Source: Macrothele yani | Taxonomy: Eukaryota > Arthropoda > Arachnida > Araneae > Macrothelidae | NCBI GenBank assembly: GCA_039090855.1 | Contig: CM077011.1 | Coordinates: 26,317,001-26,381,000 of the forward strand | Reading direction: 5' to 3' | Length of the DNA stretch: 64,000 nt | Position numbers and translations under genes: made by a program | Notes under the pieces: model-generated | Told to the model about the DNA's origin: nothing | Seen by the model: the letters and a program-made list of their open reading frames with translations, nothing else | Databases searched by the model: none | In this document: positions 34,301 to 46,900 of the stretch, piece by piece | How positions within the stretch are numbered: the stretch's first letter is position 1 | How the letters are laid out: each line of letters begins with the position of its first letter

Positions 34301-37300
34301 TCTTTTACCTCAAGAACAAAATACATTAACAATTATAACTTGTTTAAAAAAGACTAAAAACATATTTGCGTAACTTATTAAAAAACACCACCTTAAATCA
34401 ATATATAACATTTCAACCCTTTTAATTGCTACTAATATCTACTAACAACTAACTGATCTACAGCATGACCCACCTACTACTTACCTCATTTTTTGACCAT
34501 TTTTGTATGACTTGGATCAAAGCCCTGATCTCCCTATGTAATAACATAGGGAGTCAGGTCATATAAAGACCTTTTCCCTGATTTCCCTGGCTGTTATAAA
34601 AATGACGTTTCACACTCAAATGTAAATAGAAATTTGATGAAAGAATAATGTAACAGCTAAAACAATAAAATTATTATTATTATTATTATTATTAACCCTG
34701 TAAGGTCCACTTTACACTACCCAGGACGACAAAGTCGTGAGAATCATTTGTCGTCCTATGTTGTGTAACGGTTAGCATGCTCGATCGGAAATCGGGACAT
34801 GCGGGTTCGATTTCCGCTCCAGGGTGATAAAAGTTTCAAGTTTTCTGATCTGATATGATTGATGTTACTTGAGAAACAGTAAATACAGTCAATTCAGAGA
34901 TGTTTGCTTGCTGTGTTAATTATCATGACGTGTTTTGCACGTATCATGATAAGAATATTTCTTCCACACTATATGGCAGCAGTAAGGTATAATTCTCTTG
35001 ATGACATATTTTTTCATTTTGCTCTTACCTGAAATACCGAGAAAACGGAAGAGCCTCTTTCTATGATTGGTTGAATATGCGTTGCGCTTGCCAGCTCTTC
35101 CAGGGAGTCTAACTGATTGACGCTGGGTCGCATGAGTCTTGATAAAAAACTTCCACCAAATATGAAAGTCACAAACATTATTGAAACAGTCCAGAAAATC
35201 TTCAAAGTCTGTTTCCCAACACCAAGGGAACGCCTTACGATTTCTAGTAAAAAGGAAGAGAGAAAAATCCTATTAACAAGAAATTCAAAACAATCTAGCG
35301 CATATTACAGCACACTGTCCTGTTCTTCATATCAAATTTAATTCATTGATAAATTTAGAATCAGTAAAAGTGACTGAAAAATGGTCATCGATATTTTAAA
35401 CAAAATCACAAAAATATAACAAATTTAACAAAATCAAGCTTCAACAGGAAATATAAAATAAAATTAGACTGTAGAGTTTTGTTAAAAGCGTATACATAAA
35501 GTTCGACTTGCGTGATTAATTTCTTGATCTACTTACAGGCTTACAAGCTTACGGAAAAAAATGGGGGTCAACCTGGAACTAATTCCAATAGAAATTGTTC
35601 TTTTTCTGTTAGATTCCCCTTTATCCCTACAAACAACATATTAAAAATGTCGAACAATATTAGTTGGTTAACACCTTCAAAATGGCGGATCCAATATGGC
35701 GGCTGCTCCGTAGAACACTCCGACAGTGTTTGATAAATAATTGTATTTCTGTCACTCTGAGCATAAAATTTATTATTAACTTTTCTGTTTGCAAAGAAAT
35801 TTCTTCTCAAACGTTATTTAAAAACGATTGATTTCGAATGAGATTTCAAACGATGTATAGAAATCCGAAATTGGTTAAACCAATAAAAAAGAAAAAAAGT
35901 TCCCTTCGAAAAATTTTGAATTTTTATTCTTTATTCTGATACACTCTATCCTTGCTACATCAATCTTCATAATGGAATTCCATTACACTATGGAGCTTGC
36001 TAAAGCACAAATCTAACAATGGAAAAATATTTAAAAAATTTTCGAAGGGAATTTTTTTTTCTTTTTATTGGCTTAACCAATTTCGGATTTCTATACATCG
36101 TTTGAAAGGAAATTTCTTTGCAAACTAAAAAGTTAATAATAAATTTAATGCTCAGAGTGATGGAAACACAGTTATGTATATCAAAACCTACGTAGTAGTC
36201 GCTAATACTGGATCCACCATTTTGAAAGTGTTCCCCTAGTAATATTGTTCTGCATTTTTAATATGTTGTTTGTAGGAGCAAGTTTAGAACTTGCACATGG
36301 CATTGAATTTTTAAGACTGAGAAGAGATGACTTATGAGTGTGTTCAGTGGTTGTTGTACCAGCTCGTGCAAACGCATTTTGTTTCTAGCATGTGTGCAAA
36401 CGGTAATTTATTTGATAGCGTTCGTACTTTTTTCCCACATTTTGCAGAATGGTAATGACAGATTGTTTGAGTAACACTCAAATACATAAATCGCTTTTGA
36501 AGCTATTTCGAGATATCAGAAACTTGATACCTAATACCACGTGTGAATCGAAAACGGTTCCTGTGAATAATTAAATTTATTTTCTGCTTTTCCCTTTCAG
36601 ATGCAGCTGAATATCTCGGCTAAATTCATTATTTTTTCATAATAAATTTGCCGCCCCGGTGGCGCAGTGGTCTAAGCGATGGCCTCTGATTTTTCGTCCG
36701 AAAGGAGTCCGGGTTCGAATCCCGGTGAGGCATGGATGTTGTGTTTGTCTTACGGCACTGGCTCTCTCCCTTCCCTGGAACCAGTGGCCCTAAATTAGGG
36801 ACGGGCGACTGCTTATAGCCCATTGAGTTGCTCACGGTGGTCGTTAAACCTCCAACCAACCAAACCATAATAAATTTATAAAACTGGAATAATCATTTGG
36901 TATTATCTTTTATGTGCCTGCTCACATACTTTTACTAAAAATTTCGAAGCTATGTTCCCATTCAAATGAAAATAACTCAGTACGAACTCGCAGAAGTTTT
37001 AGCATGCTTAATTGAATTTCAAGCGTGTTCCTTTCTGTTTTTTCACTCGTATTCCACCCATTTTGAAATTTAAAATGTTTTAGACGATGCTAAGTAGCAC
37101 ACAGTAATACGCTGTGCATCAAATATTTCAAGAAAATGCAAAAGTTGGCAACAAAAAACTGACGAGATGATGCAAATAGCATTTGATGAGAAAGCAGCGA
37201 GACATAGGTGATATTTACGTTGTTCTGAAGTTTTTAAGAGAAATGATGATTACCAACTAACGAGTCCTCTGGGTGATGGTCAAACGGAACAATTTTTATT

Positions 37301-40300
37301 ACTCATGTAAAGCACCACGCTAAATGCACGTTTGGAAAAGAAGTGCGTCCCGACTAAGTGTGTTCCACTACTGATACTGATAGGAGATTAGTCATTCAGT
37401 CCTGACTTGCTCGAAAGTGAAAAAATCCTAACACTTTTGTTTCATTTTTTAATACACTCACGGACAATGAAATTTGCGCACCAAGAAGGAAGCATCGGAT
37501 TCAACTGAAATTTTATGGAGGTAATGATACAGATGAATGATGCCCATGATGGCAAAAACAGAGCTGCAGAACAATTGTAGAGGGATCTGTGGCACCCAGT
37601 CCGGTCGTATTCAATGGCGCGTCGCCCCTCCTCGTGCAGCAATACATGCTGCAATACGGTCCAGCATGAAGGCGAACATATGTCTGATGTTGTCCTGCGG
37701 CAGGCTAGCTCACACGTGTTGGAGGGTGTGCTCCAAATCCCAGACAGTTCAACATGGCGGCAGCTGGCGTTTCAACTGGTCCCACACATGCTCGATAGAG
37801 AACATGTCCGTGGAGCGGGTTGGCCATGGAAGTGTCTGGACATGACGTAGGAAGTCCTGGGAAGCCCGAGACGTGTGCGGGCGGGCATTATCCTGGTGGT
37901 ATAGCGCACCTGGATTCCTGACCAGGAATGGGAGCACATGGGGCCATAGGATCTCATCCACATACCGCTGGCCCGTCAATGATCCGCGTGCCAGTACTAG
38001 AACTGATCGGCTATCTTAGGCAATGGCTCCTTAAACCATAATGACTCCTGTGGGGGAGGTGTGGCGCTCGATAGCGAGGTTGGGATTGTGCCGTTGACCT
38101 GGGGACCTCCACATCCAGGCACGATGATCACCTTTCCCCAAAACGAAGCGTCACTCATCGCTAAACACCACACGTCGCCAGTCTGTGGTGTTCCACATAT
38201 CCAGTCTGTGGCGTTTCACGTCGCTCTGGCCTGGCACCAAAGCACACGGAGCCGACGTTGTTCCGGTGTTAATGGTAGCACACGTAAGGGGCGCTGGGAT
38301 CGCAAATTCGCTTCCGCGAGGAATCGAGAAATGGTTCGTGGGCACACAGGATTCGCTACATCTGCCTGTATAGTGGACCGGGTCCCCGTGGGATCCGTTC
38401 GTGCCTGGTCCACGATACGTCGACCCTCTCTACCGGTGGTCCTCCTGGTCCGTTCGGAGCCGCTCCGCCGTCCACTGCTCCCAACACAGTGGGACGCTAT
38501 AGTCAGAATGATCCACGTGGCGGGCTATACGGCGCGCCGACCACCCTGCGGTTTTTATCCCGATGATCAGGCCTCTCTCAAAGTCCCACGACTTGCGTAA
38601 ATCGACGTCTCTGGCATCTACCCGGCATTATTTTTAGAGTCTGTACACTTGCTTGCGTTTGCCGGTGCTTTTCACTTCTATGGGACATCGACTACACGCC
38701 GGTTTATAAGGATGCCGTTTCGTGCTTGCAGAGCCACAACAGGGGGTGCGTTCATGCGCACTCTCACCAAACGTTGATCATTTGCATACCAGCACACACT
38801 CTAACTATTTGCAAAGCTTCGCCGTTGCAGCATGTTTTCTTCTAGGTGAACAAATTTCATTGTCCGTGAGTGTATTATGAAAAGGTATTGAGACATACAC
38901 CACCTTTACAACCTTTCGTTGTTTGTTAAAATTCCCCTTATATAAACTTTGGTTGTTCCTATTTATGTTTTTCGTACTAACGTCACGTCTGAACTCCCAA
39001 GAGTTTTCTCCTTCTGGACAACAACTGGCAGTCAGTCAAGTCACGAATGCTGATATAAATACAGGAATCCTGCAACTAAAGCGTCTGACTGATCGAAATC
39101 TTTGTTCTTCTCAATGTTTACTATGCTCACTAATGTGTTATTTCTAATTCCATCACAACTTCAATAGCTGCGTTCTTTTTTGTATTTTTGTACTGTTGCG
39201 ACTTTTATACACTGGTCACAAAAAGTTAGGGATATTACGGTTTCGAAAGGAAAGTGTAGCAAATTTGGCGACTACTGGAGATTGGTCATTAGCGTGGGTA
39301 GCTACGTCATATGTAAATTAGCATCATGACGACACAGCACGTGGCGTGCGAGCTCCAATAATATTTCCCTGCGAGAACTGGAAAATGGTTCGTTCCACCC
39401 ATTGGTCTAGAAGTTTGCCGAATGTATTGCCTTCAGTGTGGGATCAATCTGAAATGATGTACAGACGACGTTTAAACATAGACAACAGAAATAGGGCTGT
39501 TGGCATGTTACAGGCAGCTGTACGTAAATCGGTGCGGCTGCTGCTTTAGGAGTTTCAAAAAGTGTAACAAGTCGGCTGCACACACGATTTCTACGTCATG
39601 GAAATGTTACAAATCGACACAAGAGTGGTCGCCCGAGGATAACCACTAGGAGGGAAGATCTCTCCCTGACAGTAAGTGCTGGGAAAAGTCCTAGTATCCC
39701 CAGTAGCCAACTCCGGGATTCACTTCGAGCTGCTTCTGGTGTCACAGATGTACTCAAACTGTACGAAACCGCCTTCACGAGCACGGACTTGAAGCAAGAA
39801 GGCCCCTGAGATGTATAGCATTGCCATCAGATCACTATCGTCAAAGATGTACCTGCATCCAACAATACATGTCATGTAATACAGAGTGGCACCATGTACC
39901 TTTCACGGACGAGTCCCGTTTCGTTCTTTATCCTAATACTTGATGAAGACACGTGTGGAGGAAATCCGGCACACGAATGTAACCACGCTATGTGCAGTAT
40001 ATGCACCCTTACCAAGGGCCTTCAGTTCTGGTCTGGGCAGGAGTGTGTTTCAATAGCCGTGCTTCTTTGTACGTTTGTCAACGCAACACGAATGCCTCAG
40101 TGTACCGAAATGAGGTCATTGTGACCCTGTTTCACGCTGCTATTGGACACACATGAAAAGTACTTCAGAGGCTGAAATATCATGGGATTGAATCGTTCCA
40201 GATGCATCCGAGGTCACCTGACCTTAGCCCTATTGAGAACATTTGGAACGCTGTACAGAGACATCTGGATAGCCATGTTCCATACCTCAGTAACCTGGCA

Positions 40301-42694
40301 GACCTTTGTAACTTGTTTTCTGTAATATGGGACGAGCTGTCCCTGACACTCATCCATAATGTCATTGCAAGAATGCCTCCTCGTAAGTGTCAAGACGTTC
40401 TTTGACACAGAGGTGTGGTGTTACCGGATACTGAAATACAGAAGTATGGACATTCATCGAATTTACCATTTTGTCTATACTCCAGTGCCACTTTTTTGTG
40501 TGAAGAAATTGTACAATAAATTGTTTTTGTAAACGCAGTGTTTGTCGTTTGTGTTGCGTTGCTTCACTGATGTTATTTCAATGGTTATTATTATTTGAGT
40601 CAGATAGATACAACCTTCATTTCGCACAATATCACTAACTTCTTGTGACTAGTGTAGTAGTGGTGTTTTACTAATGTTGTATAAAACACTATAGTTTTAC
40701 ATTATTTCATTTATTTTTTAATACATGATTATAGATTATCCGTTAGCAACACGTTACTACTTTCTTCGCAGGGCATTATGGTCTACTTTCAACTTCTATA
40801 TAAGTGTTCATGTACACGCTTCATTCTGTGTCACTTGACCTGAAGATGGGTGCTTCAGAAGCCCCAAAAGATCTTGTCACTGATTTTTAAACTCTTGGTG
40901 TTGTGTATATCTTTTAAATTGTAAATAAATGCCATGTTTTAGTAATCGACACCTTGGTGTTCCTGATCGTGGTATTCACCCTGCTTTGACAGCTTGTGTT
41001 TTTATTTTTGTTGGTGTTTAACCTGCTACTTAGGTAAAGCATAAACCGGTTACTCTGTGGATTGGGATGTAAATGAAAATATTTTTTTGTGAATTCTGTT
41101 AACGTACTGTTTGACCCTGAACTGTGAATGGCTCCATGGCATATTTTTGCCTTTACAAGTGTTTAAAGTATCTATACTCTTTTCAGATTTTGGCTTTATG
41201 TCTACAGATTGTTTGTTATAAGAGTAGTCATTTAAGTTCCAAGCACTTGAAAAAATTAATAAAACGGCCAGAGTTCAGTCGACTAAGAAATTAGCTTAAC
41301 ATGAGAATTCAGTTGTTCTTTATTCTCCGTAACTTGTTGAACTACAGCTTATAGACACAAATAACTCCAACAACGTCTCTGTTACCATAGGATTAGTACT
41401 TCATCACTTTTTCGCCGTCCTGGTAACTGAGGGGAATAATGCGCTGGCCTGTAAACATTCGTTCGAAATAGGTTTTGCTGGAATCCTGAATATGTACGGT
41501 GTGTTCGTGTTTCAAGCCTGTCTTCCTCCTCTCCCTGGAACCAGTGGCCCCAAATTAGAGAGAAGCGAATACCTTCAGTCCATAGAGTTGCTCAAAGCGA
41601 TCGTTAAATCCATGAACAGAAACGCTTTTTTGACATACAGAACATCCTTGATACACGTAACCTTGAATATAACGTGCGGTTTTATTTGAAGCAGTATCAT
41701 CATCATCATCATTGTTAACCATTATCAATCCACTGCTAGACGAAGGTCTCCCCAAGTTTCCTCCACAACGGTCTGTCTTGTGCCAGTCTCCTCCATGTCA
41801 CTCCCTCATACTTTCGAATTTCATCCACCCATCCCCCAGGTGGTCTTCTTCTGGGTCTTTTCCTGTCCCTTGGAATCCAATCTACAATTTCGGCTGTCCA
41901 TCGATGGTCTGTCCTTCTGGCAGTATGTCCAGCCCATTGCCATTTCAGGGATTTAACTCTGATCATGATGTCTTCCACTCTTGTCATTTTTCGGATCCAC
42001 GAGTTCCTATTCTTATCTCTCCTGGTTACACCAAGCATGCACCTCTCCATGCTCCTATGAGTTGTCTACAGCCTTTGTATGTCTCTTTTAGTTAAGGTCC
42101 ACGTCTCTGCACCATACGTAAGCACTGGAAGGATGCATTGATCAAACACTTCTCTTTTAAGACATAGCATAATTTTCAGCATAATGGCATATTGCTCTTG
42201 AAAATTATGCTGTTTCTTCCAAAAGCTCTCCAGGCAAGTTTTGTACGCCGATTAATTTCTTCATCAATGTGACCCTCACTTGATATCTGCTGTCCAAGAT
42301 AAACATACGTGTCTGTTATCTCCAGCTTTTCTCCATCAATCGATAAATCTTCAATTCTTGTAAAAGCATTGAACATCACTTTTGTCTTCTGAAAGTTCAT
42401 TTTTTAATCCCACTTCTTTACTCTTGTCAGCTAGTTCTTGGATCATATTCTGCAGCTCTGATGGGGTAGTTGCAAAAATGACTACGTCATCAACAAAACG
42501 AAGGTGGGTTAGATAATCTCCATTAATCTTTATCCCTTTGTTTTCCCAGTTCAGTGATTGAAAGACATTTTCCAATGTGGCGTTAAAGAACTTCGGAGAT
42601 ATGGTGTCACCTTGTCTCACTCCCTTTCCAATTTTTATGTGTCTTGTATTTTCAAACAGCCGAATCTTTGAAGCAGTATATCGTGTCTTATATG

Positions 42695-42741
<47 letters not shown>

Positions 42742-43960
42742 ATACACATACACTCACTTTCTTTACACTGTGAATGGCCATTTTATTTACCTCTGACTCC
42801 CTATTAGCCGTTCCCAAAAGGTATAAGGAGATTTGGAGGATCTAATGTGCTGTTCAGAAAAAAAGAAACATAACAGAGAAATAAAATAATTTACATAACA
42901 ACAGAAACTCAAAAACACTTCGTGTAGCTCATAGTTGTTCTCCCATCCCAGGGAAATAAATTAACCTAATTTAAGGAGCATTTAGTAAGGTGGTAGACAA
43001 AACATTGTGCAATTAAATCTGGAAAAATTTCAAAACAGAAGTTTTATTTACAGATATACAACACACAGCTTAAAAAGAAAAATATTTGGTGGTGTCAAGC
43101 AAACTGAAGGAAATTATGCACTGCCTTTGTCAATGCCAGAAAATGCTTCCACTTTAACATTAGCGATGAAGTAGGTCAGTTTTCAAAGCGGTTAATTATT
43201 TTCTATCTTCGTTATTTAAGTTATTTAAGAGTACATCTTCAAGTCAGAAATTCTTCGTGGTGCATGCATGTTTCAATGAAAACACTTCGCTTGCTGAGAG
43301 TTAATCTCCCGTCCCAGATAAATTAATTAATCTAATTTAGAGGACATTCAGTAAGGTGCTTGACGAAGCACTGTGTAATGAAATTGGAAAAAAATTACAA
43401 TTTGACTTAGAACTTTCAAAATGTAAAATAAAAAGACTAAAGAATCAAAAGTAGAGAAGCAAAATATCTTGATTTATTTACTTGATTTATAATTCTCATA
43501 ATATAAGTTGGTTAGATCTTCCTTCGATTAAGAAGTATCTGAAGGAGTGTCGGTGTCTTTGAATAATCAGAGCTTGAAGAATGGAAGAATATTATAAACC
43601 ACAATCAAGTAATCTCTGACACTTATCATGGCTTCATGATGAGCAGCTGTCGGCACAGTTTCTTCAAGTGAAACAAGAAGAGCCTCCAGCTTCGAAAGTG
43701 ACTTAACTTCATTACACTGTCAGAAAAACGTCCTCTTCCATGTTGTTTTCGCGAAAATCTTTTCTTTAATAAAGGACAGAAGAGGAATTGATGTCTCAGG
43801 AAGATTTACGATTGGAGGCATGGAGCATGGTTAAATTAGTGGATCCTCTCTTCCTTCCCAAGTCGCCTCATAAAGGAGACGTTACTACATACGCGTAGCC
43901 TGGGGGTAGTCCTCGGGTCCGGAACCCCCTTGAAGGGGATTTAGTATGAATTTAAAGAGA

Positions 43961-43996
<36 letters not shown>

Positions 43997-46900
43997 TTCT
44001 TCTCAGTAATGTTGTTTTTCGTTTTTTGACTTTTAAAAATTTTGGGCTTATTTTCATTTGGGGTATTTTTTTCCTGGATACTTTCACCGATGAATCAAAT
44101 CCAAGGTGCCCCCCTCCCCCGCCTTTTTAGAAATTTCTGGCTACGCCACTATAGTAAAATCTCTTTGCAGAAAGCTTCCTGCGACGCTTTTAAGGGAAAG
44201 AGGAAGACAGTTTAGCATGGCGTATTTAGAAGAGGGACCCACAAGACCTTGCCCCCACCCCAACCCGAAAATGTTTCAGTTTTAGGTTAAAATGCGCCTC
44301 ACATTAGGAAAAAGCTTTAATTTAATAAAAGTGCATTGACTTACATTAGAAAATTAGAAACTTACATCCTGTTTTTCTTTAACTTTTATTTTGTTCTGAT
44401 GGATTACAAAAACTTCCTTTTCTTGTCGGCCCCCTCAAAAATAATTCTACACACGCCCATGCATTTAAGTGCACGTTTATGCTGCAGCCTCGCTGCTGGC
44501 ACATAGATGCTCGCATGTAGCTGCGATGCTCGCCATGGAGGATTTACCCTGCAGCTGTTCACATCGCTTTTATTATTATAGGAATCACGACTGTATCTTT
44601 TATTGTCAAACAGACTTTACCAGTTTTAGGGCAAGTTTTACAACCACTGCATATGAAGCCACCAACTAAAGAAGAATTCAAATAAATCGCTGATATGTTT
44701 TACAAGAAATGGGGATTCCCTAACTGTCTAGGTTTTATCGATGGAAAGCACATCCGACTACTTCGCCCTCAATGGTCAGGCTTCATGTCCTTTAATTACA
44801 AAAGCTAATTTTCAATAGTTCTGCAAGCCGTCAGTGATATACACTGTAAATTTATTTTCATTGAGGTCGAAGCCTATGGAAAACAAAGTGATGGGGGCAT
44901 TTTTAGAAAGTATGCCTTGTATGACCGAATGAAAAGGGGTGTGCTTAACATTCTTAAAGATAACTTCCTACCAAGTATTGACATTCAAGCGCCCTTTGTG
45001 TTCATAGGAGATGAAGCCTATCCCTTACTGAGACACATGATGAAGCCTTATGCTAGGAAAATGCTTGATCAATCCAAGGAGAAGTTCAAAAAAAATAAAA
45101 GTTCAAATCGCAGGAAAACTCCACAGATAAAATTTGCTTCCATAAAAACACAACACGGTTTTCGAAGATACGAGAGAGATAACTGCGTAGTTTCACACTC
45201 GATTGGGAAAGTGGGTCAATGGACGGGAAGAGTGGCCTTGAAGGAACCAATCACAGCGTAAGTTTGAGGATGTCTAGCGATGGTCGAGGCTCGAAAAACA
45301 AACCAGTTTGATATCATCGCTTTGGCGATGATCACAGCGAGCAGCGCAGATAGCATCGCTGCTCCACGATAAATGAGCCTGTAAAGTTAAATGGTTTTGT
45401 TTCATCATCGCCAGGCATCCATGTGCACAGCTCGGCGATGTGCCAGCAGCAAGGCTGCAGTATAAACGTACCCTAAGAGTTAATTTCTGAAGACACGATT
45501 TGCTGCTCTGTTAGATGAGTACAAGAGCCCTCTTGTGAGCTGAAGGAAGAAGATTTTTCATTAAAGTCATGAAGATCTTTGAAATACCTAATTAGAAATG
45601 AATTCCTCCTTGTTTTGTTGAAAAGGGAAAGCCTTAGATCTGGGATTTTTCACAAACACACCGCCACGAAGGCATACTAAGTGTTTCCAACAATCCACCA
45701 GCTTCTCTGGTTCACCCAGATGGAAAAGCAGCGACTGTGTTGATGGAAAGATTCTGCACACTTCTCATCGCTGGTGTGGACAATGCGCAGTAATAAATCA
45801 AGTGCGATATAGTGTGCATTTTCTGAAGAAAAGCAGCAGCTGCATTGTTGAAAATATTAGCAGCATTTTGTACCATGTTCATAGAAGATGTTTCCCCATC
45901 GTGAGTCATTATCTTTGCTGTAATGTTTGAATACATTCAGTAATTTCGACCATCGACACGGTGTTAATGCTTAATAGCATGCTTTGTGTTGGTCTTACCG
46001 ATTAAATCTCATTTAACATGTTGTGGCCGAGCTATTTTTTATTCGGTGTTTAACGACCACCGTGGTTACTCGGTGGGTCGCTCGTCTCTGATTTAGGGCC
46101 ACTGGTTCCAGGGAAGGAGGTAGCCAGTGCCGTAAAAGAAGCAAAAAAGATCCATGCTTCACAGGATTCGAACCCGGACCCTTATCGGACGAATGGTCAC
46201 GAGCTAGCGCTCAGACCACTGCGCCACTGGGGCAGCCTTGGGCGGGCTATAATGGGTACGGATTTTTGTCTAAGTTAATTGATCCTGATGCACGATGTAC
46301 TTTCTACTGTTCGATGGACGTATAAGCAGATTTTTTGGAATTTTTGACTCCTTTTTGTGCGTCTGTATTCTGCTACCTTCAGTCATTGAGTGTGAATCAT
46401 GCTTCCTTTACAAACCCTACATTTAAGCCCTTTCTTTAATTTGATACTACCCTACATACAAAAAAAATTAATATCTCTGACTCCACCTGTTCTTCTGTTT
46501 TCGAGCGGAATGTTTGCCACTCCAAGAAATAATTGATTATCATAATTCCAAACGCATGGTGGATAACGTATTTAAAATGCTAACACAGAGCTAACTAAAA
46601 AATAAGCATTCTGGTGCTTCTTAGTTCTGAAATAGTCTGCTTTATAGTTGAACACTAACAGTAAAACATCATAGATTTTTAAAGTTTGATTTCGACCCCT
46701 CTTTTTCGATCAGGCTTATCTCATTATAGTGTTAAAAATATTACACTTTACTTATTTATATCTTTGTCAGGAAAATGAGCACACCTGGATTTCGATAAAT
46801 TTGGATCGATTTTTTTGTTTATGGGTTTAACGACAGCCGCGAGCAACTCAATGGGCTCTAAGCCATCTTCTTTAATTTAGAGCAGCTGGCTCCTGGGAAG

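Noticed and set aside
40202..40408. Minus-strand ORFs opposite the Tc1-like Glu block
   Set aside because: Shadows of the plus-strand transposase.
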